DNA of 64,000 bases, taken from NCBI GenBank assembly GCA_032358165.1, contig JAALGY010000038.1:1240001-1304000 (forward strand), read 5' to 3'. Made by a program: the position numbers and the translations under genes. The stretch is from Diplosphaera chodatii. Taxonomy: Eukaryota; Chlorophyta; Trebouxiophyceae; Prasiolales; Stichococcaceae. The notes beneath the pieces are model-generated. The model saw only the letters and a program-made list of their open reading frames with translations, did not search any database and was not told the origin of the DNA. The first letter of the stretch is position 1, and every line of letters begins with the position of its first letter. Positions 1-13,308 of this stretch are shown here, one piece after another.

Positions 1-652
1 GCTGCTGCGGGGGCAACTCCGGCGCTTCAGCATCAGGTGGCTGTGCTCCAGCTGTCTGCCCAGCCCACGGCAGTATTCGAAGGTATCATGATCGCAAGTT
101 TTGCATGTCAAACAGTGTCAGCATCTATCGTTCGGTCAGGTCTCACGTCAGTGCTTTGCTTCTCAGAGGGTTTGTGGTTTCGACATCTCCCAAAATCTTT
201 AAGCACTTTGAACGTTCAGGCTAGTATCTTGTGCCACAAACTCTTGCATGCTGCATGTCTCAAGCCCCCAGGAACAAGTGCCTGCTCCAACCACATCGTC
301 CGCGAGTCTTGCAAGCATGGCAGATGCAGTCCACAAAGCAACAAGTTCGTGTCGCATGTGGCATGGGTTCGTCACCCCGATGAAGGAAGCTGCCCCTTTC
401 AACGGGCCGTTCCTACACACGACTTCTTGCTTGATTGGCATCAAGCCAGCCAACCAGCTGCTCACATCTCCTGACCCCGATACTACTCATCAGCATGCCG
501 AGTGGAACATGCTGCGCCTCGCGCTGGCTCTAGCAAAACAGTGCGCGTGCCGGTGTAGGCGCAGCCGCAGCACGCGGCAGCACGGCCGTACGGCGCAGCG
601 CCAAACGTGTGTGAAGCGTGCGGGGCGCCTGGGGTGGATATGAACAGAGTGC
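1..652. other. Left edge, no confirmed gene
   Basis: Bases 1 to about 81 read openly on the plus strand with an Ala/Gln-rich translation and end in a possible splice donor (GAAG then gtatca), so they could be the last part of an exon of a gene lying mostly outside the window. I found no matching downstream exon. The rest has only short unsupported open frames and is probably intergenic or the 3' untranslated region of the TspO gene to its right. Confidence 0.2.
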
Positions 653-2458
653 TCAGCACACTGCAAGGCTGTATAGAACCAGCATGCAGTGCAGCTGCTG
701 ATGTACTTCGGTTCCTGCTGATCCGATTGACATGGAGAACTGTGAGCACAGCAAATCCAAAGCGAAGGGTGTCCAGGAGGTGCACCTGCAGGGCGCGGTG
801 CTGCTGCAGCCGCGGGGCAGCCGTCCGCATCGTGCGCCGCGGGGCGGCCCCCATGCTGGCGCTTGGCGCCTGCATGGCTCAAAGACGCTGGTCACAACAT
901 GAACAGGGTGCAATCGCTGGTGAACTGCTGTCAGGCAGCTACGCAGCGGATGCCATATTCGCCTGCGAACCACAAAGTGGCGGGCCTGCGAGCTTCCAGG
1001 TGGCAACTTGGCGGGCGAGCTGCCACAGTCTGCAGGGTGTCCAGATGCACGCACCGGCTTCCCGGCAGGCCCGGTGGGCCCGTACTCTTCGCCCTTCAGC
1101 GGCTTCTGCTGCCCGGCCGGCTGCACCTCATTGGCGTGCGGGTTCCGGCGCCATACCCCGATGTTCAGCAGGTTGGCAAACGCCAGCCTGCGGAGCCAAT
1201 AGCAGCGTTGGAACCAGCCACGAGCTCTCACGGCAGGCCTGATGCGTCCAGACGCTGCACAGGAAGCACACAGCCAAAACCCACCAGACGACATATGGGA
1301 GCATGAGCTGGCCGGCCTCCGTGCGGATCTTGTAGAAGGCTCCGGTCGTGGCGACTGCAGTGGTCAACAGCGCCAGGTTCACCAGGCACGACAGCGCAAG
1401 CTTCCGCCAGTTGAAGAATGTCTGCATCGAAGCAACACTGAGGTCAGCATATCAGCTGCTCGATTAAAGGACATTCGGCAGCACAAATGGGGCGCAGTGG
1501 ACAGGGGGAAGGATTGGCACGGCACTCACAATGGGCCACAGGAAGTTCAGCGCCAGCTGGGTGGCGTACAGCTTCAGAGCCCGGCTCTGCCAGTCAAAGC
1601 CCGTCACATGGAACACCTGCGCCAGAATGTGCCATGGACCATCAGGTGGCTTCTGTGCTGCAGCAGCAACCCTGGCCTGCAATTGGATGTTGCTTTGGTA
1701 GTGGCACAGTTGCTACAGATGGTCCACTGACCTGGTACGATGCAATGCCCATCAGGGTGTACAGAACAGCCTGCACACACAGCAGCGCGCCTGAGCACCA
1801 AGTCACAGGGCATACGACACTCCTTGACACACGCAGTGACCTGTATGGGACGTGCAGCAAAGCAGCCGCACCCACACAGGCCCAAAGAACCATCCCGGCG
1901 GGTTTAGCGCCGGCTTGTCAAGGGTGGGGTACCTGCATGGGCATGGGGACGGCCATTCAACACAGGAAGTGCAACAGACACACTTGTGCACAATCACGGA
2001 CGGGCTTACATGTGTGGTGAGCATCAAGTAGACACACTGGAGGCAGGTCTCCCGGGAAGTTGTGTCAGCGCCTTACCATCCTGCCAGGCTTTCGCGCGTC
2101 AGATTGCTGGTGATGATCCCGCCCACCACGGGTATAGCAATTGCGATCCCTGCAAGACAGCGATCAAGACTGTCAAGGCAACAATCATGCACCTTCGACT
2201 CCAGTTTGACAGTGATGAGAGTGCTAGATTTGGTGGGAGCTGGGAGGAAGTTGCATGATCAAGCCCCCCGACGTTCGTGCCCAGAAGCAAACCACAGAGA
2301 CGCTGCGCAGATGAGCGCTATGCAGCACTCATTTGTTGTTAACGCCAGCCAGGACATGTTTGACGGGCGCCTGTGTATGCAGACCGTGTCGGACAGATGC
2401 GGATTGTTCGGAGCTTCACGGGCAAAGTCTCACCGAGGCCGAGCGAGACGCCCACCAT
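653..2458 (-). CDS. TSPO: TspO/MBR family membrane protein
   Basis: Translocator protein homologue, a five-helix membrane protein that binds tetrapyrroles and sterols; plant members sit in the secretory pathway or mitochondria. Exons read in phase, 5' to 3' on the minus strand: 2434-2458, 2077-2149, 1872-1932, 1732-1770, 1530-1616, 1285-1421, and one starting at 1187. Family marks seen: IPVVGGIITSN in helix 1, WYPTLDKPALNPPGWFFGPVW between helices 1 and 2, LYTLMGIASY, ALKLYATQLALNFLWP, FFNWRKLAL, and LPYVVW joined to LAFANLLNIGVW in helix 5. The first coding exon is only 25 nt and joins exactly to the next. The last exon stays open to a stop at 653, giving an unusually long basic tail; a possible donor at 1054 (gtgcgt) suggests the real end may differ. 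The core call is firm, the C-terminus is not. Confidence 0.85.
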
Positions 2459-3875
2459 ACCGTTAGATTCCTGTTGTGCAGCACTATGACGCACTCTGCA
2501 GCGGCGGAGGCTCGCGGAGTACAGCAATGCCGGAGTGGCTGAGCTGGATCAAACCTGGTGCGCTTGCTGCAGGGGTGGTAAGCTCCGGGCTAAACCCTAG
2601 GCAGCGCAGTCTGCTTGAAGCTTGCATGCTTGCTTGCTGCGGCACTAGTCTGCATCTTGGAGTTTCTTCCGTATCTGATCATCGAGCTGTTTCTATGTGA
2701 AGTCGCCGCGTCAGACCACTGTGTTCAGGTGGGCGCGCAGGGACCTACTGCATCAGCGATGGCATGATGCACACGAGGTGGCTGGCGGCGTCAGCCTCCG
2801 TGATATGATCGTGATGCACAGCTGAGCATGGCGGGAACTGGCTGCGCGCTGGCTGGGGCGTGAGGGCCCGCACTGCAGAGGCCAGTGGCTTCAGGGAGTC
2901 AGCCGGCGGTGCGCGCTGTGCTTCAGCACAAACGCTCCCATCCACTGCATCTGTTGCTTGCTGCCGATGCCGATGACGAAAGAACGTGCTACATTGCATC
3001 CTGAAGCTGCGGCACAGTCGCCTGCAAGGATGATACAAACGCACTTGGCTGTGGTACCGAGGCATGAGCGGCGTTTTCAACTTGTTGTGTTGGCCGCCGG
3101 GTGATGACATCAGGAAATCCAACGCTCAATCGTCCATGTGGATAACCTTCTGTACGAGCAAATACACTACTGACGGCTGCCGATTGACTGTGATCAGTTT
3201 GGTCCTGCATGATGGGCCCTGCAAAGTCCTGCTGTGTGGCAGTGGGCTGTGGGACGATGATGAATAAAACACCAACAACCTCCTACTCATTCTGAGCGTT
3301 GCGCTGCAGATAACGTTGGTCTGAGTCCGTAGAGCACTGCTCTGCATCATATGATCACCCTGTGGAGTCGGCTGTGATGAGACAACAACAAATGGGTAAT
3401 TTGCGTCAGTGTCCAGTCACTGACAACACATCGTCACTGAGCCGACCTCCTGTTTGCACTGCAGGTCGCCACCCCAGTGCCGCACCCTACGGACGTGTCA
3501 TGTGGCACTCCAGCAAGCGCTAGGCGGTGCAGCCACACTTGCGGCACCCGCCAGAGCGAGCATGGATCCGCACCCATGCCCTCTGTCATAATGGCTCCCA
3601 GAAGCATGGGCTTGGTGCATAACAAGGTTTACAGGCCCGTACCATCAGCTGTACACTATGTTGCATTGAGCTGTCGTGTCGGCTATGCTATTCAGGATCA
3701 AAATGGTCTGCAACTCCAAGGGAAGCTAATGATGACACATCGAACAATCTGGAACTGAAGACATTGACTCTCAAGTGCGCTGTTGCATGGCCTTATCCTC
3801 GAAGTCTGGCAGCAGCTCATCGCCCACGACGTCTTCCTGATGATGCATGTCACAACCTTGTCAACGATCAATTCT
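2459..3875. other. Spacer between TspO start and NHE-A end
   Basis: About 1.4 kb. It should hold the TspO promoter and the 3' untranslated region of the first exchanger gene. Only short open frames without codon-like composition or splice logic are present. No gene is supported. Confidence 0.4.
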
Positions 3876-6800
3876 TCAACAAAGCAGTCGTGACGCCACC
3901 GTCACATGGTTGCCAAGATGCGCACGCCGTTCGATTTGTGCAACCCTGCATCGAACACATGGTTGCACCTGGTGCACGCCGCTCCGAGTGCTGGTGTAGT
4001 CCGCCAGCCTGACTGTTGGTGAGGAGGACCAATGGCGCTGCTGCTGCGGCTGTAGCTGCTGCTGCTTTGGCTGCCTGAGCGCCGAGTGCTGGGGCTGCGG
4101 CCGCTGTGCAGAAGGCAGCGCGGCCCCTGCTGCTATGGCTGGAATGCTGTGCGGTGGATGACTGCCTGAAAGTGGGCTGCAGCTTCCTGTCGCCCCCGCT
4201 GCTGCTGCCGTGGCATCGCGCTGCTGCAGGGCCGCCTCCGCACCGGCGGCTGCACCAATAGCAAACGTGACGTGTCCGCCGCCCACGTGACGCGGGGACT
4301 CCTCATCATCTCCTTGTGAGGCCACCTGCATCGTGGGCATTGAAATGTTGATGCAGACGCCCTTCCTGTGGACTGCAGGAGGTGGAGTGCATTTATGGAC
4401 CGTCAGGGTTCCCACCAGAAGCCTGAATAACCTCTCAGCAGGATGTTCATGCACTTGTACCTCAGACATCTCGACCTCCGAGGCCTTCTTGCCGCCGCCC
4501 AGGAAGATCCTGGACAGGTAGCGCTCGTCCAGGTGCTCCAGCTTGGCCATCACGCCCTGCCGATTCGCCTCCCGCACCTTGGCAATCACCCGCCCTGCAA
4601 AACATTGCATCACCGGTTCATGCATATACAATGCTGCACCAAGCACTGGTTATGGTGACGCATCTGTGGCAACGTCTGCAGCCTGGCCAGCATGTCAGCG
4701 CATGGTGCGCTTGATGACCAGGGCACTGCAGTGTATTGCACAAAGCTTGCCAGGGTGGAGGCTGAAGCTGCGACGGCGCCGCGGACCGGCGGGTGTGCCG
4801 CCATCAGTGCTGTAGCCGCTGCCGCTGAAGGCGCTATGCCCGCTTGCATAGCTAGCCTCGCTGTGTGCGACGCTGCTGTCGCTCATTGCTGACCGCTCCA
4901 CGCCCTGCGGGCATGCAGAGTTGGCTTTGCTGTGGGAACATCGTGGCTCACTGCGCAGGCACCCAGTGCAGTTGTCCGAAATGACAGCTAGTCATGTTTA
5001 TGGATGATCAGCTGGCTGCATGAGTCACACCACGGCTGCCTCTTGGTCCAGCGCCGCCAGCGCCGCAGGGCCGGCATCGCCCAGGCTGATGTGGACATGG
5101 CGGCCGTTCCCATGCGACTCATGCCGCAGCGCTTCACCCAGCGTCCTAAAGTTGGCGGGCGCCTTGATCACTCAGGTGGTAGGAGCATGCAGTGGGCAGC
5201 CATGCTGGTCGGGCTGTACCAAGATTATGATATGCTCCCAACCCCACATCTGGTCGGTTTGGCACCTGACATCGTCTTCACCCCGTAGCTTCAGCCGCCG
5301 CATCACGGTGGCCGCCGCTCCGCCATTCACCAGCACCGTCAGCAGGATGAGGAAGAATGTCACCACCAACAGCACGTGTGCCACTGCTTCTGTGCAGACA
5401 AGGAAAAACAGCATTGTGGCCGGAGAGAATCGCAGACAAGGGATTCTGCTCATGTCTCTGCAATTTGTTTGCAACAAGGACAGGGACGCTCTGACATGTG
5501 ACGAACATTCCTGAGGCATGCGACAGAGGTGAGGTGCGTGCCTGGGAGGTCCTCCAGGGCGCGCAATACCATGGCAAAGGCCATTGCGCCACGCATGCCC
5601 GAGAACCACATCATGAACTGCTGCGACTGCGGGATGCGCAGGTCTGGCGGACGCACGTAGTTCACCATGGCCGCATTCGGCCACACGTTGAGGGCTCTGG
5701 ACACCGCCAGTGCAAGCATAGACACCAACTGCAGAAGCAGGCGGTACCCATAAGCTCGGCTGGCAGCAGCATCAGCTGATGTTTGAGACCAAGCAGAGAT
5801 GCTGCTTACAGCCTTGCAATGGAGGTCAGCGCTGGTACCCACCAGTGTTGTCCATGTCACCCCATGACGCCAGGCGCTGGTGTTGATGGATATTGAGCTG
5901 CCAATGTAGGTGAAACAGAACAGCTCGGCCAGCACCGAGAGCACCTGCGTGGGTTAGCCAGAGTTAATGACAGGGTGACAAATTTGTACGTTGTTCGACC
6001 GCAGGATTGTATCGCGCAGGCACTGTAACCGATCCCAGTGTGGGTTGCACCTTGAAGAAGGCGGCTGTGCGGTCCCTTGCATTGCGTGAGATGTTGGGGC
6101 GCACATAGTGTGCAGACACCTGCAGATGGTAGTGGGTCATTCACCTCCGGGCACTGACCTTGGACATGTGCTCACCGGAAGCTGTTCATTCCTCGATGTG
6201 AGTGCACGTGCATAAACGAGCTTACCAGGCCACAAAACAGTATGGAAACGATACCGGACAAGCCAAAGCTGTCAGCGAGCATGTATGATGAAAATGCAAA
6301 AATGATAACCTGCACAACCACCAGGAGAGAGTTTAGTTACGCATGCGATGGTGCATGCTGCGCAATGGCGTTGCTTGCGGTCCGCCTGACCATGCATGAC
6401 TCCAGGGGCGCGTGGTGGTGCCGCAGGAACTTGGTCTTGAACACCAGCGATGCCAGGAAGGCGATGCCCACTCCTGTTCGCAAGCAATCTTGAAACGATC
6501 AGCCGAAGCACTGCGCTGAACCTCCATGCGATGTTGCACAATAACATTCCTTATGATTAATATCGTAGTGCCTAAACAGGCCACCTTTCAACACTGACCT
6601 ATCAGCACAGAGCCCAGGAACACGCCGACGAAGGAGAACAGCGCCATGAAGATGGAGCCGGCCGACACGCGGCGGTGCAGGAACATGGACATGGTGCGGT
6701 ACAGCACGATGCCAACGGCGTCATTGAGGCACGACTCCCCGAACACCAGCGCGAACAGGTCCTCGTTGGCGCCCAGCCGCTGCAGCACCGCCACGATGGT

Positions 6801-7930
6801 CACCTGCATGCAGCTGGCAGTGCACTGGAAAGGGCACTGGTTGCTACATATGGGGCTTAGGTGCGACTGCTGGTTATTGCTGGTTGACAATGGGAGAAGG
6901 AAAACGATGACGCGCTGCCTTGCAAACGGCTTACTGTGTCGGTGGTGCTGATGATGGAACCAAACACCAACGCCTCAATGAAGGTGAGGTGATATGAGAA
7001 GCCCCATGCTCCCCCCGCCCATGTCGTGAATCCCACTGCAAACGTGGAGACCACCGTGCCCACGAGTGCAAACGTGCAGATCGCCCCTATATTTCGAAAG
7101 AACCTGCAGGTTCAACCACGACGGTTCCCTGGGAACGGCTCAACTTGTGTTGCATCACTGTGGATACGGACTGCTACGTTGAGCACAGCTTACGGCTTCA
7201 CTTGAAGTGAGAACCCAGCTTCGAACATGATGGGCGGCAGAAGCGCCAAGAAGAAGAACTCCGACTGCATTCAGACGCCATGTCACACACTGCAGTTCTA
7301 GGATTGGACATCATGCATAGCATCGGCCATTTTGGCTGTGGATGGCGGCATGCGCAACAGGGACCCTCATCACTGCCATGCTACAGATCTCGATGCTGGT
7401 GCCGGTGGCCCCTGCCGCACCTGGAACCCCATCCAAGCCACGTATGTGTGGCTCAACGTGAACACACGTGCTATGATGCCCATGGCGAGGCCCAGCAGCA
7501 GTGCCACCGATGCCTCTCCCAACCAGTCCACCTTCTTCTTCTCCAGCCATTGGCCCAGGCCAAGCGCCAAGCCCAGGAGGACCAGCTGCAAGGCACACCT
7601 CATAACATTCACTCATCAGCGACCCACAACCATGAGGCGTCTGATACTTGCTGATCTCCCACATGCCATGGTGTGGGAGCCGCATTGTCACCGCAGCAGC
7701 GCGCCTGTGTGAGCACAGCGCGGCTCGCGCCCATTGCATCGTGCGTGTGTTCTTCCGATTCCTCTGCACCGGTAACACGTAGGCTGGTCACCTACCAATT
7801 CGGGATGCGTGACCAGAGTGTGCACCTGGTGCAACCGAGCGTGTAAAGCCTCACCCTGCAGCTCCGTAAGCAGCGTTCTTGAGACGTCTGTGAGGATGTG
7901 CAGTGGGGGAATTGCAAGCGTTGCTGCCAT
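3876..7930 (-). CDS. CPA1 Na+/H+ exchanger, paralogue A
   Basis: Monovalent cation/proton antiporter of the NHE/NHX (CPA1) family, exchanging Na+ or K+ for H+ across a membrane. Fifteen exons close in phase to 738 residues: 7826-7930, 7421-7585, 7194-7264, 6935-7103, 6599-6803, 6391-6473, 6226-6309, 6051-6119, 5843-5944, 5542-5728, 5266-5389, 5031-5145, 4751-4904, 4461-4594, 3876-4325. Family marks: FFFLALLPPIMFEAGFSL, EALVFGSIISTTDTV, LFALVFGESCLNDAVGIVLY with the transport Asn-Asp pair, GLSGIVSILFCG, and MMWFSGMRGAMAFA. About 12 membrane helices precede a soluble tail containing LEHLDERYLSRIF and an Ala/Gln-rich low-complexity end. Two introns begin with GC (after 5542 and 4751). The start at 7930 is chosen because its exon ends in phase 0 at the same place as exon 1 of paralogue B; an alternative start at 7612 exists. 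Exon 5031-5145 is the least certain. Confidence 0.88.
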
Positions 7931-8257
7931 AACGCAAGGTTGGTATCCGTATCGACTGCTGCATACAGGAGCCGTGTCGTGCAGAGGTCAACCCTGACCC
8001 ACGGCATCGCCCGACATCGTGCACACTACAGCGTGCTGCGGTTGCGGCGAGTCACTAGTGGCCCTGTGGCACCGCAGGCTCCCCTGCGTTAGTGTCCAGC
8101 CTGACGCAGGGGCTGCCTGATGGCAGATCTTGCTCGTCCGTTGCGGTCTTGGACCTGCCCATGGTGCTTCCTACTTCTGCCTGGCTGAACACGGTTCTGT
8201 TGGTCCTGACGGTTCAGTGTCCACTGTATGCTACATAGCTACACCACGGCCGGGTGA
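7931..8257. other. Short spacer between tandem exchanger genes
   Basis: 327 bases between the stop of paralogue B and the presumed start of paralogue A, both on the minus strand. It must contain the 3' end of B and the promoter of A. I see no gene in it. Confidence 0.4.
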
Positions 8258-11200
8258 TCAGTCTGGCTTCGGCTGGCTGGCGACACTCCTGCCGCCCAGG
8301 CTGCTTGCGGAGCGCAGCAGCTGTAGAGGCCGAGACACAGCGTCACGGCGGGGGGCTGCCCCGGTGGGGCTGAGCGGCTGCCGCTGCTGTGGTTGCCACT
8401 GGCTGCCGCTGCTGCTGGTGTTCAGGGCCGGAGGCGTGCCCACCGTCGGCTCCCGCTCAACAGGAGACAGCGCACCCTGCCCAGGCTCCGGGGTAGCTGA
8501 CCGCCTGCGGGCCTGCAAGGCGTCGGAGCAACCCTCCATCATATCAGATGGCCTTCAGCACATGCTGCAGTTGCTGTGTCAGTTGAGGTCATGCCCAATC
8601 GACATTCCTCCCAGCCTTTGTACCAACTATCACGTTCTTCACTGCCTACCGAGCGCATCTCAATGCTGCCGCCGCCCTCCGGAGCCTGCTCCGCGTCTGC
8701 TTCATTCACGAAGAATGGCTGCAGGAGGACAAGTGTATGGTCTCACACATGTGTTTGATTATCGACAACCCTCCATCATGCATGCAGTAGACAAGTGCAG
8801 GAAACTGAAGCCGCAGCCAAGACAGGCGGGCACCTGGAGGTAGCGCTCGTCGAGCTCTGACAGCATGCTGTTCATGCCGGTGCGGTTCAGCGCCCTGACA
8901 CGCTGGAGCCCCTGGTGCAGGATTGCATCAGCGCCCACCACCCCCAGCAATTTATCTGCAGAGTACGAATGTTGTGGATTGCTGAAAAGCCATGCCCACA
9001 AGGGCCATGCATTTGATAGCTTACTTTGGGACCGCTCAGCAGAAAATTTTATTGACCACCCGGCATGGGAACAACATGTGCAGCATGCAGCTGGGGATGT
9101 TGAAAGTCACCGTATTACTCACCAACAGGACCAGGTGATGCGCTTTCGGTGGCGCTTGCTGCACTGCCGTGCTGCGCATGCTGCTGACGCTGGCCAATCA
9201 CTTCGCTGCCTGGCTGATGATCGCCGTTGCGGTGGCTCCCGCCCCATGGCACTGTGTCGTCAAGCGTGAAGACTGTGTGCTCCAGCGGCAGGTCATTGAC
9301 GCCCCCGCTGCCATCGCCAGGCTCCCCATCAAAGCTGGCCACTGACTGGTACCGCCTGCATTCAGAAACCACATGCATCTGCAAGTGGTACAATGGGTTG
9401 TCGAATGCATGCGCTGTAAGGCTACATCGTCAAGATCCACACATCGTACTCACGTCTGTTGCATGGAGATGTTCATATACCAACAAGCCCCAGTCAACTT
9501 GGCAGCTTGCCTGGTGGCGTTGTCCTCGGCGCGCAGGCGGAGGCGGACGATGAGGTGCGCGCACGCGCCGCCGTTGACCAGCACCGTGATCAGGATGATG
9601 AAGAACGTGCATGTCAGCATCATCTGGCCCTTGCCATCTGCACGAAGCATAAACAACGAACGATAGGATGAACACTACTTCCATCTGCTCTCCTTGCAGC
9701 GTGCAGTCAATGTATTGCTGTTTTGTTTCTTTCTGGACAGATAACTTTGTCATCACCTGGGAGGTCCTGCACTGCCTGCAGTGACAGCGCAAAGGCAATG
9801 GCGCCACGAAGGCCGCTCCACCACAGCATTGCCTGCGTTTAAGCCGGGGTCCATGCCAGCGGTCATGACAGTGTCATGATGCATCATGTACAGAACAGCA
9901 GCATTGAGAGTCCGGTTTCTGCCCGACTCACAACATGCCAAGCCCACCTGATGACTGTCAGGGACACTCATCTCGGGTGGCCTCAGCAGGTTGACTGCGC
10001 GGCTGCAAAGCCAGATGTTGCACGCCCTCGAAATGGCGAGTGCGAACAACAGAATGACCTGCAGCAGGCACCAACAGCTTCTTGGTCGTGCAGCAGGTGG
10101 GCCTCCGCTGTGTGTTTCGCAGTCGCACTCGCTGACTGCCACCCACCAGGAAGGTCCAGGTCAGCCCCTGACTCCAAGCTGCGGTCTCTAGAAATAACGA
10201 TGCCCCAATATCTGTATATGCACAGCAGTAGCACTGTGTTTTAGCAGCCGAACAGTTGCGAAGCTAATAGAGAGTCGATAGCACGTCTCAGTCCTCGACA
10301 GGAGCTACTCACAAATAAATACAAATGTCTCCGCCTGCGCAGTAAAGGATCGAGGGTGAGCGGTGGCAACCGTGAGTCTGCTAGCATGCCATGTGAACTG
10401 CAAGGTATCTCACACCAGACGCACCATGGTGGCCCAGCTCTTGAAGAACGCCATAGATGACTGCTGGGCATACGGCGTGAGGTTGCGGCGTGTGTAGTTT
10501 GCCATGGTCTGCAGCAGACGATGCCACCTGATTCGGGCCCCGCCCCACATGCGATGCGCAGCACATTGACAGGAGCCAGGTGAACAGGTATGAGGCATAG
10601 AGCGCACCATGCCACAGAACAAAACCGAAACAATGCCGGACTGTTTCTGACCGTCCGCAATGAAGTAGCTAGCAAAAGCGAACAGGATGACCTGCATCAG
10701 TCGGACACAAGACTGTGAAATGGCAGATGTACCCAACCTTGCTACTTCCTGCACACATCGAACGGCAGTCCTGGCACCGAGGGAACACAGGGAGCGACGC
10801 TCACCATGTTAGACTCGAGGGGTGAGTGGCTGTCGTCAGAGCGCAGCATGTGCGTCTTGAACGCCGGCGATGATGCAAACCCCATACTGATGCCTGCAGT
10901 TGGCTTGCTGACCTGGCTATGTAAACTATGTCATCCGCACACCACATCCATCGTATACATGCAGCTCTGGTCCTTGGGATCACGAGGCGCACTGACCTAT
11001 CAGCATCGACCCCACGAATGTCCAGCAGAAGGTTTTGAAACCCACATACATGGCGGCAAGCGTCACAGGCTTGGCCTGCATGGACAAGCAAATCTCTGAA
11101 ATGCGCAGCGCCCCTGGTCTGAGTATGAAGCCATCTACTGACAGCACAATGAACGGTGTGCTATAATGCACCAGGCTGCAGACAACGGCGCCCTCACCAG

Positions 11201-12675
11201 GAAGGAAAGGAAGGTGCGGTACAGGGTGATGGCGACGGCATCATTCAGCACAGACTCGCCAAACACCAGAGCGTACAAGTCCTCATCGGCATTGAGCCGC
11301 TGGAACACCGACAGCACAGTGACCTGCACACGCAACAGTAACAATGTGCGCAGTTCATGAGCATTGACTGCCGCAATTTATGATGTGCATCATAGATGAC
11401 TGGAGGTAATCCCCCTGGCACAAGGCGTGGTTAAAATCAATCTTGCTTGCGCACGGGGTCTGTGGCGCTGATGATGGAGCCGTAGCACAGTGACTCGATG
11501 GCGGTGAGGCGGTAGCACAGCCTCAGCACGCCGCTCAGCCACCTGCAGCTCGATGCCACCCATGAGCTGACTTGTACAGTGCACATTTGGGGATTCGAAG
11601 TGCATCACAGTGAACTTGGGGATGCTTGGTGCGATGACTCACATGATGAAGGCGATGACCACCGTCGATACGAAGGTGCCAGCAAATGCATATGTGCAGA
11701 TGGCGCCAACATTGCGCACAAACCTGCAAGCACAGGCAAGCAGAATCACAGCGCTGCCGACATTCAGCGCACAATTATGATGCATACAGACATCATTTAG
11801 GGCATCCAGGCGTTGCCACAGCAAACTCTTCAGCAGACTTACGGCTTCGTCTCCAGTGAGTAGCCTGCCTCAAATATGCTGCATCCAGGGCTGAAAATTC
11901 AGTATACACGACGATATAGTGTGGCAAGGTCATCTACACCTTTCTATTGATACAGCTGGCATGATGTGGCTTGACTCACATGGGTGGCAGCAGTGCGGTG
12001 AAGAAGAAGTCGCGGCTGAAACCAATCCTGCGGACATTGGGGCATTGGCAGTGTGAAATGGTGTCGTGAATCGGCCCAACACGGAAATTTACTGCTTCTT
12101 GAAGCAGTGCGCACCATGCTAGGTATGTGGCGGATAGGTCCAGATAGAAGAAGAACACGCCGGCAATGAGGCCCAGGAGCAGGGCTACAGCTGAGTCGCC
12201 AATGACACTGACCTTCCGCCGCACCATTATCTGACCCACGATCAGCGCCGCAGCCAGCAGCATGATCTGCCAAGAAGAAGACATGCACGCTTCTGTCAGG
12301 CTATTCAACTTCGGGTTCAGAGATCACTAATTCAGGTGACCGTCAGATGGAGAGCACGGCCTCGAAAGGACCATTGCCTGCTAGCGCGGTGATCTGAGCA
12401 GGGTCTATCAGCTATAAAACCCATGACGACGTACACGAAGCATCAGCTACCTGTGTCAGGACTGCAAGCGACGCCTTGGCCTGCGCATCTGGTTCCTCTA
12501 CAGGAGGCGGTGGTGCGGCAGCAGGTTCTGGCGCGTATGCAGGAGCCAACTCAGGGCCAGGCCCGAAGGACGGCTGATCTGCGCGTTCACTCAGTGACGA
12601 AGGACCAAGTGAAGGCTGTGCTGCATCTGATGCCGCCTGAAGCAGACGCGCAAATGCCAACGCCATGCTGGCCAC
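8258..12675 (-). CDS. CPA1 Na+/H+ exchanger, paralogue B
   Basis: Second NHE/NHX-type cation/proton exchanger, head-to-tail with paralogue A. Twenty exons close in phase to 723 residues: 12451-12675, 12115-12266, 11980-12027, 11843-11878, 11643-11723, 11455-11542, 11198-11323, 10997-11075, 10805-10893, 10608-10691, 10425-10508, 10313-10334, 10147-10211, 9948-10058, 9757-9832, 9511-9637, 9123-9355, 8834-8955, 8650-8718, 8258-8512. Marks: FFFTALLPP joined to [56 protein letters not shown] (Asn-Asp pair), [11 protein letters not shown], and [18 protein letters not shown]. The N-terminal 75 residues are Pro/Ala-rich and precede the first helix. The cytosolic tail carries a SELDERYLQ segment like that of A. 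One exon is only 22 nt, and the intron after 9511 begins with GC (gcaagc). Several introns are absent from A. Confidence 0.88.
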
Positions 12676-13308
12676 GCGGGTGTCAGCCTACATGGCAGGG
12701 TTGATGCCCCGCACAGCCACGAAGCAGTACAACGCTGCAAGTGAGACGCGCTTGCTTGGCAATCGATAGTTATCAGAGTCACAGCTGAGCATGCCAACTT
12801 GATCTAGGTGGAGAGCAATGTGATGTACGACTGCGATGGGGCTGTCAAGCTCATATAGTATGCTGATGCACTCAATATGCGTTGATGTGACACACATACA
12901 TGTCACATGGCGTTCGGCCTCGTGCAGCAAGGAGCATATTGATGGCCATTGCCACCGTGATCATTGCTCCAGGGGGTGCAGCAGCATGGCGGTGGTCATA
13001 CGACTCGCACCCGAATTGCCTAGTGCATGTGCGATGCTGCAGATCCGGACACACATGAGGCGACAAACTCTCGGATCCTCTACGCACAGGGACAGACGGT
13101 AGTCCAGTGCGCCGCGCATTGCTTGCCAAGCCGATGGCAGAAGCCCTACAGATGCATGCTCATTAGTACGGTGAATAACCCCCTCTGAACCCCCGGCCAC
13201 GACCTCGCGGCGCATACCTGTCGCAGACACGACGTGGCTATGTCAGCACACTGACGACTCCAGATGTGACGCAACAGGTGCATGCATGGCGCAGGTGGAG
13301 GCAGCGCC
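12676..13308. other. Spacer: exchanger B promoter side and PABPN1 3' side
   Basis: About 630 bases upstream of the exchanger B start and downstream of the PABPN1 stop, both minus-strand genes. Short open frames only; no splice chain or family signature seen. Confidence 0.4.

Noticed and set aside
2529..2595. tRNA-like start (GCCGGAGTGGCTGAGCTGG) resembling a Ser/Leu tRNA A box
   Set aside because: The partner CTCCGGG lies only about 60 bases on with a terminal mismatch, and there is no B box or T arm, so no tRNA fold is possible.
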